Assembly: GCA_944325165.1 (NCBI GenBank)
Contig: CALUZF010000006.1
Span: forward strand, 1 to 33,290
DNA length: 33,290 nt
Direction: 5' to 3'
From: Candidatus Gastranaerophilales bacterium
GTDB lineage: Bacteria > Cyanobacteriota > Vampirovibrionia > Gastranaerophilales > Gastranaerophilaceae
The notes below the pieces were generated by a model. That model saw only the letters and a list, made by a program, of their open reading frames with translations, did no database searches and was not told the DNA's origin. The position numbers and the translations under genes were made by a program. The number at the start of each line of letters is the position of its first letter. The first letter of the stretch is position 1. Of this stretch, positions 23,816 through 32,112 are shown in pieces.

Positions 23816-26193
23816 TGTCTTATATAAGTCCTATTTTACAAAATAAATTAAACATTAGTTCAAAAAAACAACCGACTTCAAATTTACAAAATAGCCATGA
23901 TAAGGCTTATGAAGAATTGCAAAAGAAAGCAAATGAAGTAAAGCCTAATGAAGCAAAAGCTAAATTGGTTAAAGAAGGCATGCTTGGTAATCCTATTACA
24001 GCGATTAAAGATGATTTTAATGATATAAAAAATTTCTTTAAAACTGTTAATAAAGGAGAAATGAGCGATAATAATATCGGCAGAATGAACGATATAGGTT
24101 TGAAACTAGGTGCATTTTTAATAGCTTCATTTTTAGCTCTTAAATCAAAAACAAAAACAAATGCAATTATGAGCTATATTGGTGGCGCTACTTTTATTGG
24201 TATGATGTCTTTATGGCCAAAATTGTTTATTAATATCCCCGCAAGATTAGTTCATGGCTTTAGGATTGATGAAAAATATATCAGCGCACAAGGCGATAAA
24301 AAAGATTTATATTTAGATAACCAATATATCCCGACAGGAATACATTCTGAAGAACAAAAAAGACGTGAAATGAAAAGAATGGGAATTAATCCTGATGAAT
24401 TAAATGCTGAAGAAAAATGGTTTAGAAAAAGACAAAAAACAGCACTTCAAAATAGAACCTTAGGAATGGCAACTGCAGGTTTTGCAACTCCTTTATTTAC
24501 TTCAATTATAGGCAATTATGTTGAACCTATTGTTGAAAAAGGTGTTGTAAGACATGATGTTAATAAAGTTAAAAAAGTTTTAGATAACGGCGGTTTTGCA
24601 AGCTTTATGCAATCAGTAAAACCCGAAGTAAGAAATGAAAAAGAATTGAAGGCAATTCTTGAAGGTGCTAAAGACGGTGCTCTTGAAGGTGATTTCTTCA
24701 GAAACGTTGCAAAAACTATATTGCCAACAGATTTTGTCTTGAAATATAAAGATATAGATAACGCTAATGCGGTTAAAGACTTTAAAGAATTTGGCGTTAT
24801 CGAAGAATTGAGAAAAGTTTATCATCAATTAGCTACTTTAAAAACAGAAGATTTAAGACTTGATGAAATATTAGACACTTGCGAAGTTAAAAGTACCAAT
24901 GACGTTTTGCAAGGCTTATTTAATGTGAATGCTACTTCAATAGACGTTTTAGACGGAGCTGCAGAAACTGTATTAGGCGGAAATACTAACGCTGATAAGT
25001 TGGCAAGACTTAAAAATGTTTTAGGTGAAAGCTGTTCAATTGAAAAATTGCAAAAAGAACTTGAAGCTTCAGGATTATCTTTAGACTTTACTGAAAAAGT
25101 TATGAAGAAAGCCGATGTAGTTTCAGATAAAAAGAAATTCTTTGATTTCATAGAAGCCTACAACAGAGGCCCTGTTGCACAGTTGAGAGCAAGATTAAAA
25201 GCTTATGCTGATTTTGTAAATCCTGTTGTGGGTTCTAAAGCTGAATCTGCTTCAACATTGGAATATTCTAAAGCAATGAAAAAAGTATTTGCAGGATTAG
25301 GATTTAAAACTCCTGATTATGTTAAATTTAAAGACTTACAAGAAGAAAAAGCCATCGCTTATTTATCTGAGTTGGTAAAAAATGCTGCTGCAGGTAAAAC
25401 AAAAGAAGAATATAAAGCATTCTTAGAATCCGTAACTTTAGGACAAATGGATGAAAGTGTTTTAGATATTATTAAAAAATTGCAATCAGATGATGTTCTA
25501 AATCAAATTAAAATTGATTCTGAAGCAATAGATGGAATTAATCTAAAAGGCTTAAATGAGGCTCTTCTTTGCGGTAGTGAAAAATCTGCAAGAAAGATTT
25601 TATTTAATGTTATTGAAAATAAAAAATTAGATTTAGATGCTACAAGAATAAGAATGTTGATATGTGCAAACTTTGAAAGAAGATTGGCTGAAGGCGAATT
25701 TAGTGATTTTGATAGTTATTATATAAATTCAATGAAAAAAGCAATATATGATGCTGATTATAACGTATTTAAAAACTCTGCCCATGCTGATAATCCAGAT
25801 ATGATAAAAGAATTTGTTAGAAGGGTGTTTGATATTGAAAAGTTTAATGAAACAGAAAAAGATGTTGCTGATAAATTAAAATTATTCTTAGGAATGGCTG
25901 ATGATTCAACAGAAAAAGGAAGAGGACTTAAAAAATATCTTGAAAACATAAATGCAATATTCCAAAAAGGTCAAACTAAGTATATGGCAAACCAAAATTT
26001 GGATTATACAACTTGCAGTTCTATAATGGATAATTTGAGAAATTTTGCAAGAAGATTAAGTAATAATAAGATTTGGTTACATACTTTCCTTCCAATGACA
26101 ATTATTTTAATTGCTGTGACTTTATTAGTACAGCCGTTGTTTGGTAAAATCGATAAAGAGTTTCCGGAAGAAAAAAACGGAGGTGCTAGATAA
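23815..26193 (+). CDS. Lineage-specific membrane protein B with a large soluble insert (792 aa)
   Basis: I do not recognise a named family. ATG 23815 overlaps the previous stop and has GAGG 7 bases upstream. A hydrophilic N-terminus is followed by a membrane hairpin (about 97-110 and 117-135), then LFINIPARLVHGFRIDEKY and YLDNQYIPTG. KTALQNRTLGMATAGFATPL (208-227) is a further hydrophobic segment. About 500 residues of soluble, mostly helical, Lys/Glu-rich sequence follow, and a C-terminal transmembrane helix (around 755-775) ends in a charged tail. The hairpin, the TALxN segment and the final helix parallel protein A, so the two are probably paralogues with the insert unique to B. Coupling to the following GH13 gene (TAATG) implies a shared role. 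Confidence 0.78.
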   Translation: MSYISPILQNKLNISSKKQPTSNLQNSHDKAYEELQKKANEVKPNEAKAKLVKEGMLGNPITAIKDDFNDIKNFFKTVNKGEMSDNNIGRMNDIGLKLGAFLIASFLALKSKTKTNAIMSYIGGATFIGMMSLWPKLFINIPARLVHGFRIDEKYISAQGDKKDLYLDNQYIPTGIHSEEQKRREMKRMGINPDELNAEEKWFRKRQKTALQNRTLGMATAGFATPLFTSIIGNYVEPIVEKGVVRHDVNKVKKVLDNGGFASFMQSVKPEVRNEKELKAILEGAKDGALEGDFFRNVAKTILPTDFVLKYKDIDNANAVKDFKEFGVIEELRKVYHQLATLKTEDLRLDEILDTCEVKSTNDVLQGLFNVNATSIDVLDGAAETVLGGNTNADKLARLKNVLGESCSIEKLQKELEASGLSLDFTEKVMKKADVVSDKKKFFDFIEAYNRGPVAQLRARLKAYADFVNPVVGSKAESASTLEYSKAMKKVFAGLGFKTPDYVKFKDLQEEKAIAYLSELVKNAAAGKTKEEYKAFLESVTLGQMDESVLDIIKKLQSDDVLNQIKIDSEAIDGINLKGLNEALLCGSEKSARKILFNVIENKKLDLDATRIRMLICANFERRLAEGEFSDFDSYYINSMKKAIYDADYNVFKNSAHADNPDMIKEFVRRVFDIEKFNETEKDVADKLKLFLGMADDSTEKGRGLKKYLENINAIFQKGQTKYMANQNLDYTTCSSIMDNLRNFARRLSNNKIWLHTFLPMTIILIAVTLLVQPLFGKIDKEFPEEKNGGAR

Positions 26194-28175
26194 TGATTAG
26201 TGTTCAACCTATAAATTATGTTCAGCCAAGAGCTTATGTAATGCAGCCTGCTAAGCAAGTTCCTGTTGTGCCGATAGCTCAACCGTATTATGTGCAACAA
26301 ACTTATCTAATGCCTACTGTATCAGCATATACAATTCCTTCTGCTGCACCTGTGGTTCAAAATAATAATAAAACGACTAATCCTGTAAATAATCAACAAA
26401 TAGTTACAGTAAGCCCTCTATTACTTAAAACTCTTGCTAATAAGAAGAAATTGACACCTAATATTGTTTCAGTATCTGAAATAGCTCCAACTGAAGCTTC
26501 AAGGAGAGTTCCAGGATACAAAAATGATTTAAGGAATATGTTAACTCATAACAGAGCTAATATTTTAGCTGTTATTCCAAGAATTATGAATGCCCAAGAT
26601 AAAGATGGCAACGAATTAATCCAAGGCGATGAACAAGCGGGAAATCTTGTTAATGCAGTTGAGCGCTTGGATGAAATTAAAGATTTAGGATTTAACACTT
26701 TGCATGTGCTTCCTATTCATCCGCCCGGAAAAACACACGCTATGGGTACAGCCGGTTCATTATATGCTCCAGCTGATTTCTTATTAGTTGATCCAGAGCT
26801 TGTGGATGAAAATCCATCTTCTGAAGCATATAAGAGAATTGCTGAGATATATGAGCAAAAAACAGGCAAAAAGCTTGAAAAAATGGATAAAAATGACCCT
26901 GAAGTAGCTTTTGCTCAATGTAAATATTTTGTTGATGAATGTCATAAACGTGGCATAAGAGTAATGCTTGACTTGCCTTCTTGCGCCAGCGTTGATTATG
27001 CAAAAAAACATCCTGAAATGATGGCAATAGGCGCTGACGGAAAAGAAAAAGTTCCTCAAGGCTGGCAAGATATCAGAATGTTGAAGCCTTTTGAAAATGA
27101 ACAAACAAGAGAATTAAATAAAGACGTATTGGATTTACACAAAAAATATGTTGATATGTGTGTAGATTTAGGTATGGATGGTATCAGAGCCGATGTAGGC
27201 AGAGCGAAACCTGTTGAATTTTGGAATGTTATTATCAACTATTCAAGAGTTAAAGACCCTCAATTTGCATGGTTAGCTGAAACATACACCCATGAAGATG
27301 CGTCACCTCAATTAAATATGCCTTATGACAGACCTCAAGAGCTCTTGGAAGTTGGTTTTGATTCATATTACGGTCAATATCATATTTATAGCGATTGGTT
27401 AGAAGCTAACGATTTATATAGCTATGTTAAAGAAAATATAGATATGAACAATAAAATCGGTAAACCAAAATCTCTAATCGGTTCATTTGCAACACATGAT
27501 GACAGATCACCAATGTTATATGGCGGTGCTCCTTGGGTAATGTTTACAACAATACTTCAATCAATGTTGCCTCAAGTAAATCCTTATATGACAGATGGCG
27601 TACAAACAGGTGATTATTACATTTTCCCTTATGACCATGCTTTGGTAAAAGAAACTCAAACAGATAATCACGAATGTGTTGTTCATACAGGCAGAATGGA
27701 TATTTTCAATAAATCAAGAAAACCAGGCGGTAAATTCCCTGAAATTTCAAATGTTGTAAAAGCTGCGTTTGCCTTGAGAGATAATGAATACAATAAAGTT
27801 ATGAATACCAATACTTTGCAAATGAATAATGCGCAAGACGTTATAACAAAAGGTTCATTTATAATATTGCCTACAAATAATTCGCAAATTATTGCTTTTG
27901 CAAGACATAAAGACGGCAAGACATTGTTATTTATAGGTAATAGAAATGTTAACTTTAAAGTTGGCGGAAAAGTTACTATACCAGGTCTAAAACCGCAACA
28001 AAAATTCACAAATTTAATGCCTGCTTATGGCGAAGAATGTAAATTCCAAAACAATCAAGACGGTACTTTAACGGTTGAATTGGGCGCAAGCAGGGCGTGT
28101 GTTTTTGAAATAGATGCTCCTGATATAGAAAAATTATCAAATCAACAAAATGTATTGCAACAAAAATACGTTTAA
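26193..28175 (+). CDS. GH13 (alpha-amylase family) enzyme resembling GlgE
   Basis: A 660-aa alpha-glucan-active enzyme of the GH13 clan. Residues 1-90 are Pro/Gln/Asn-rich and probably disordered, without a signal peptide. The barrel starts near LAVIPRIMN (125). Region I is VMLDLPSCAS (Asp260) and lacks the usual Asn-His. Region II is GIRADVGRAKP, with nucleophile Asp334. Region III is LAETY, with acid Glu363. Region IV is FATHDDRSP (His435, Asp436). A C-terminal beta domain (about 560-645) follows. KKHPEMM, WQDIRMLKPF and AKPVEFW resemble the maltosyltransferase GlgE (GH13_3), but the match is by eye, so transferase versus hydrolase is open. GGAGG precedes the ATG, which overlaps the upstream stop. 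Confidence 0.82.
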   Translation: MISVQPINYVQPRAYVMQPAKQVPVVPIAQPYYVQQTYLMPTVSAYTIPSAAPVVQNNNKTTNPVNNQQIVTVSPLLLKTLANKKKLTPNIVSVSEIAPTEASRRVPGYKNDLRNMLTHNRANILAVIPRIMNAQDKDGNELIQGDEQAGNLVNAVERLDEIKDLGFNTLHVLPIHPPGKTHAMGTAGSLYAPADFLLVDPELVDENPSSEAYKRIAEIYEQKTGKKLEKMDKNDPEVAFAQCKYFVDECHKRGIRVMLDLPSCASVDYAKKHPEMMAIGADGKEKVPQGWQDIRMLKPFENEQTRELNKDVLDLHKKYVDMCVDLGMDGIRADVGRAKPVEFWNVIINYSRVKDPQFAWLAETYTHEDASPQLNMPYDRPQELLEVGFDSYYGQYHIYSDWLEANDLYSYVKENIDMNNKIGKPKSLIGSFATHDDRSPMLYGGAPWVMFTTILQSMLPQVNPYMTDGVQTGDYYIFPYDHALVKETQTDNHECVVHTGRMDIFNKSRKPGGKFPEISNVVKAAFALRDNEYNKVMNTNTLQMNNAQDVITKGSFIILPTNNSQIIAFARHKDGKTLLFIGNRNVNFKVGGKVTIPGLKPQQKFTNLMPAYGEECKFQNNQDGTLTVELGASRACVFEIDAPDIEKLSNQQNVLQQKYV

Positions 28176-28228
28176 GATGGTTTGAAAAAAATAAAAAAAG
28201 GGAAAAATATTAATATAAAGGAAGAGCA

Positions 28229-31200
28229 ATGGATTTTTCAATTAATAATATTAATTTAAATAAGAAAAATATAAGTTTTAAAGGCTTTGAGGCAGCTTAT
28301 AATGATAAGACAGTGCCTATGTTTAGTTTTTATGCTCCTGCTCACAAAAAGGACGAAAAAGTTTATCTTGAATTTTTTCCTTTAGAAAAAGATGAAACTA
28401 CATCTCAATTTAAAGTTACCAAAGAATTTTATACTTTGGGTTTTGATGGAAAAGAACTTATTGAGTTTCCTCAAAATATGATTAGAAAAGCTTGTGCAGG
28501 CTTTGGATATAGATATAAAATAATAAATAAACAAAATAAAGTAAGATATGAGCTTGACCCGTTTAAAACAATGAAATTCGGTAAGAATAATACAGAAATA
28601 AATGTTGTAAATCCGGGACAACAAGTATATATTTCTCCAAAAGCAGGTACTGCTCGCCATAGTTTTCTTGATTCAGATGTTGTTTATGATGCAAATTTGG
28701 GAAGAAGAGCTAAAGTCAAAGAAGATTTTGTAAGAAATCATTTTAATAAATTAGGCGGTAGCATTAAAGGTCTAAATTGGTTATTGACTGAAACTGATGA
28801 ATTAGAGCCTTATACATATTTTATTACCACACCAGATATTGGTGTAGATAAAATTTCAAGTCATGGATATTGGCCAAATAATCAATACCAATGCAATAAT
28901 TTAGAAGATTTTAAAAACTTTAATTTTGAATTGTTCAAAAGAGGTAAGGGTTATATTGCAGACGGTGCTTTTACTTCTCAAGGTATTCAATCTCCTTTAG
29001 TGCAACACGTATTAAAATGGGGCAGTGATTCGCCATTTTATAATATGTTAAAAATAGACGGCAAAATTGCACTTGGTGTTTTGCCTGATATAGTTGGAGG
29101 ACAAGACGTAAACCCTTATGATCATATAGGCTTTAGGGTAGTCAACCCGAAAGGTAAAAATTATGACAAAAATAAACCGACATATATTCAATTATATGAC
29201 GATAGATTATTAACACCTGAAAGCCAAGTTGACGGAAAACTTCATTTTGAATATGATACAACTCCAAAAGATAGTTATGAGATAACTACACATCAAGATT
29301 CGGTTGTTCCTTATGCTTTTGAGATTGATCCAAACGATAGCAAATTAAGAATTTTTAAAGATAAAAATGCAGTATTAGTAAGCGAAATTGAAAAAAGAAT
29401 GGGCGGTTTGAGAGCCTTCGTAAGATTTGATAACTTTTCACTTGCGCCAAAAAGCAAAGTTGCAGGAGTTACTTGCTGGGATGGAAATACTGATATTATT
29501 AAAATGAATTTATCTAATCCTACAAAAAGTCCGGAAAACGAAGAAGGATTTGTTAATGCAAGAAATTATTTGTACGGCGTTGCTTCATATTGGAGTGGCT
29601 TAATTCAATCTCATTTAATTTTGGAAACTGCAAAGTGTTCTAAAAAGCCTAAAATTGCTGAAGCAAACAAAATTTCATCTGATTTATATAAACAAATTCA
29701 AGCTTCAATCGCAAATAATACATTTAATTCATTAGTTTTATCTGAAAACTTGGATACAGCTGAGCTTGTTAAGAATTTTCCTCTACAAACATTGGAAACA
29801 AGCGTAGAATTAAGTGCTATATTTGCTCAACCCCAATTTTCTAAAGAATTATTTAGAGGTGATACTTTAGGAAAAATTACAAAGATATTTGATGATACAG
29901 TAAAAAGCTCACTACCAGACGCATACAAAGGTAATGAAGAATACATTAAATATGTTAAAAAGACATACGGCACAGAAATTTTAAGACAAATTTTTGCAGG
30001 AGCACTTAATTCTGAAACAATTAAAAAAGACGGTACTATTGATTTAGGTGTTCTTAATAAAGTTACTTTAAAATCTATAGAAAAACATAAATCAACTTGC
30101 CCAAAAGAAGAAAGAGCTCAAGTAATTTCAAAAATTGAAGATGGTATAAATAAGAGTGAAACTGATTGGCTTGCAGAAAGAATTAAAAAGGAATTATCTT
30201 CAATTAGTCTTGAAGATTTCAAATTGGCTGAAGCTATTGTTTTACATGGTAAGGGCGGTTTGAATTGGCGTTTTGATGCTGCTAAAGATATCGGTGATTT
30301 AGATTCTGTTAGAGCTGAAAGAAAAACGCTAAATCAAATTTGGCAATCTGACGAAATGCAACCAGGTGTTGAAAATTTCTTTAAAAACTTTATAAGAAGA
30401 ATTAGAAAATATAATCCTGCTCCATATATTGTCAATGAGGTTACTTCACTTGGTGAATTCTGTGATTTAGGTAGCGAAGAATCTCTAGAAAATTTTGACC
30501 CCAGGTTAACTCAAGCTTGGAGACAAGCAGGTAAACCTGACAAATATGAAGAAAAACCTGTTTATATGAAACAAGCTCAATTCCTAGAGGAAACAAATTC
30601 TACAACAATTTCTGAATATTCAAAGGGATTTAATGCTTTTTCTGTATTTGCAGGAGTTGACCCTGAACATCCTGTTTCTGATTTAGGTTCTTATAAGGGT
30701 ACAACTTCAAAAGCAGGTAATTTAGGTATTTTAAAAAATCAAATGGAAGAGTTGATGAAATATAGTCAATCTGACGCTGCTATATTTTCTCATATGTTCA
30801 ATTCTAACCACGATAAACCTTCAGTATTACATACTTTGCCTTTAAATATGTCAATATTTTTGGCTGAAAAACTTGAAAATTTAGATGAAAAGACAAAAAG
30901 CAATATACGCTATTTGACAGGTAGAGATGATTTGAAAAACATGTGCCCTCAAGCGGTAGGTGTTGGTTTAGCTATGTATAAGGTTATTGAAAATCTTCCA
31001 AAATCATTTAATGAAAGTGATAAAGCTAAATTATATAAATCTCTTCAAAATCTTGTAAATGGTAAAAAAGCTGACGGTAGTGGAAAAAATAGCTTCAAAA
31101 GAGCAAGAGCATTTGGCGTTAGACCTTTTGTAAGAACAATTAAAGATATGATTGAAAACGCAGGAATTGCAAAAAATGAGGATGATTTAATAAATAAAGT

Positions 31201-32086
31201 TCGCGATTTTCATTATGCAATGACGTGTGATTCTAGGTCATATTATGAAAGATTATGGCAAGTAATGAATGCTTGTGTTGGTACTCCTACATTGTTTGGC
31301 GGTAGTGAATTTGCTCAAGAAGGCTATGAAACACCATCTAAAAACGTGTATCTAGGTATCAGAAATGAAGTGTTACATGATTTAAAAGATGATGCAAGAT
31401 ACCAAGATTATTATAATAAAATGCGTAAAATATCCGGTATGTATAGATTTCCAGGACTTAGCGTTTTAAGAGATGGTACTCCTATGTCATTGAAATTAGT
31501 TTCTGCAAAAGCTGATATTAATAAAGAATTTGCAAAAATGGCTGAAGCTTATTATAAAGAAGCTGAAAAAAGAGGTGTATCAAAAGGTGCGATTGATTAT
31601 TTTGTAGGACAAGTTTCAAATAGTGCTAAAGGTTTTGGTCTTAGTCCCCGAGAATATGGCATAAGCAGTGATAATAATAATCATGAAAATTATAAAAAAG
31701 TAGAAGATATTATTGAAAATATTATTTCTATTAATAATAATAAAAAAGCGCTGTTAAAACGCACAAATGGTTTTGAATTGTGGCCTATATATCGTAAAAA
31801 TTCAAAAGGAGAAGAAGCGCTTAGCGTTGTAACAAACCTTGGTTTGCCTAATGGATCCGCTTCATGGCAGAAAAATCCTCTTGAATCCATCAGACTTGAA
31901 GAAAGTATATTAATCGAGAATGAAAATGGTGTTTGTCCTTTTGATGAAGGTACAAAACTTCAAAAAGTTTCTTATGATGGCACAAAAGAGGCTGGTTATA
32001 TTGTAAAAGACCATAAAATAGTTAAACAAGATGGTTCAAGAATAAGATTAACAGATACAGTAAGCGTATTTGTTCCGACTAAATAA
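28229..32086 (+). CDS. Giant GH13-family protein (1285 aa) with an oversized insertion
   Basis: The GH13 landmarks are spread over a very long chain. Region I is GKGYIADGAFTSQG (Asp245), followed by QHVLKWGSDSPFY. Region II is GLNWRFDAAKD (Asp683 in the nucleophile position), region III is YIVNEVTSL (Glu737) and region IV is FNSNHDKP (Asp862). All three catalytic acids are therefore present. About 440 residues lie between regions I and II, where about 100 is usual. They include a large beta part and a helical part around residues 455-660. Residues 1-150 resemble a CBM48-like N-domain headed by NISFKGF. There is no signal peptide or membrane helix. GGAAGAG precedes the ATG, 53 bases after the upstream GH13 gene. 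A terminator follows directly. Confidence 0.8.
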   Translation: MDFSINNINLNKKNISFKGFEAAYNDKTVPMFSFYAPAHKKDEKVYLEFFPLEKDETTSQFKVTKEFYTLGFDGKELIEFPQNMIRKACAGFGYRYKIINKQNKVRYELDPFKTMKFGKNNTEINVVNPGQQVYISPKAGTARHSFLDSDVVYDANLGRRAKVKEDFVRNHFNKLGGSIKGLNWLLTETDELEPYTYFITTPDIGVDKISSHGYWPNNQYQCNNLEDFKNFNFELFKRGKGYIADGAFTSQGIQSPLVQHVLKWGSDSPFYNMLKIDGKIALGVLPDIVGGQDVNPYDHIGFRVVNPKGKNYDKNKPTYIQLYDDRLLTPESQVDGKLHFEYDTTPKDSYEITTHQDSVVPYAFEIDPNDSKLRIFKDKNAVLVSEIEKRMGGLRAFVRFDNFSLAPKSKVAGVTCWDGNTDIIKMNLSNPTKSPENEEGFVNARNYLYGVASYWSGLIQSHLILETAKCSKKPKIAEANKISSDLYKQIQASIANNTFNSLVLSENLDTAELVKNFPLQTLETSVELSAIFAQPQFSKELFRGDTLGKITKIFDDTVKSSLPDAYKGNEEYIKYVKKTYGTEILRQIFAGALNSETIKKDGTIDLGVLNKVTLKSIEKHKSTCPKEERAQVISKIEDGINKSETDWLAERIKKELSSISLEDFKLAEAIVLHGKGGLNWRFDAAKDIGDLDSVRAERKTLNQIWQSDEMQPGVENFFKNFIRRIRKYNPAPYIVNEVTSLGEFCDLGSEESLENFDPRLTQAWRQAGKPDKYEEKPVYMKQAQFLEETNSTTISEYSKGFNAFSVFAGVDPEHPVSDLGSYKGTTSKAGNLGILKNQMEELMKYSQSDAAIFSHMFNSNHDKPSVLHTLPLNMSIFLAEKLENLDEKTKSNIRYLTGRDDLKNMCPQAVGVGLAMYKVIENLPKSFNESDKAKLYKSLQNLVNGKKADGSGKNSFKRARAFGVRPFVRTIKDMIENAGIAKNEDDLINKVRDFHYAMTCDSRSYYERLWQVMNACVGTPTLFGGSEFAQEGYETPSKNVYLGIRNEVLHDLKDDARYQDYYNKMRKISGMYRFPGLSVLRDGTPMSLKLVSAKADINKEFAKMAEAYYKEAEKRGVSKGAIDYFVGQVSNSAKGFGLSPREYGISSDNNNHENYKKVEDIIENIISINNNKKALLKRTNGFELWPIYRKNSKGEEALSVVTNLGLPNGSASWQKNPLESIRLEESILIENENGVCPFDEGTKLQKVSYDGTKEAGYIVKDHKIVKQDGSRIRLTDTVSVFVPTK

Positions 32087-32087
32087 A

Positions 32088-32112
32088 AAAAGCCCCGATT
32101 TAAGGGGCTTTT
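32088..32112. terminator. Bidirectional intrinsic terminator closing the glucan operon
   Basis: AAAAGCCCC (32088-32096), a 7-base loop and GGGGCTTTT (32104-32112) form a perfect 9-base-pair stem with A/T flanks on both sides. It starts 2 bases after the giant GH13 stop and its right arm reaches the stop codon of the convergent gene, so it can serve both strands. Confidence 0.9.

Noticed and set aside
24825-25151. Minus-strand open frame of 108 codons inside membrane protein B
   Set aside because: It is antisense to a well-supported gene, has no ribosome-binding site that I can see, and has a Ser/Phe-rich composition typical of shadow frames.
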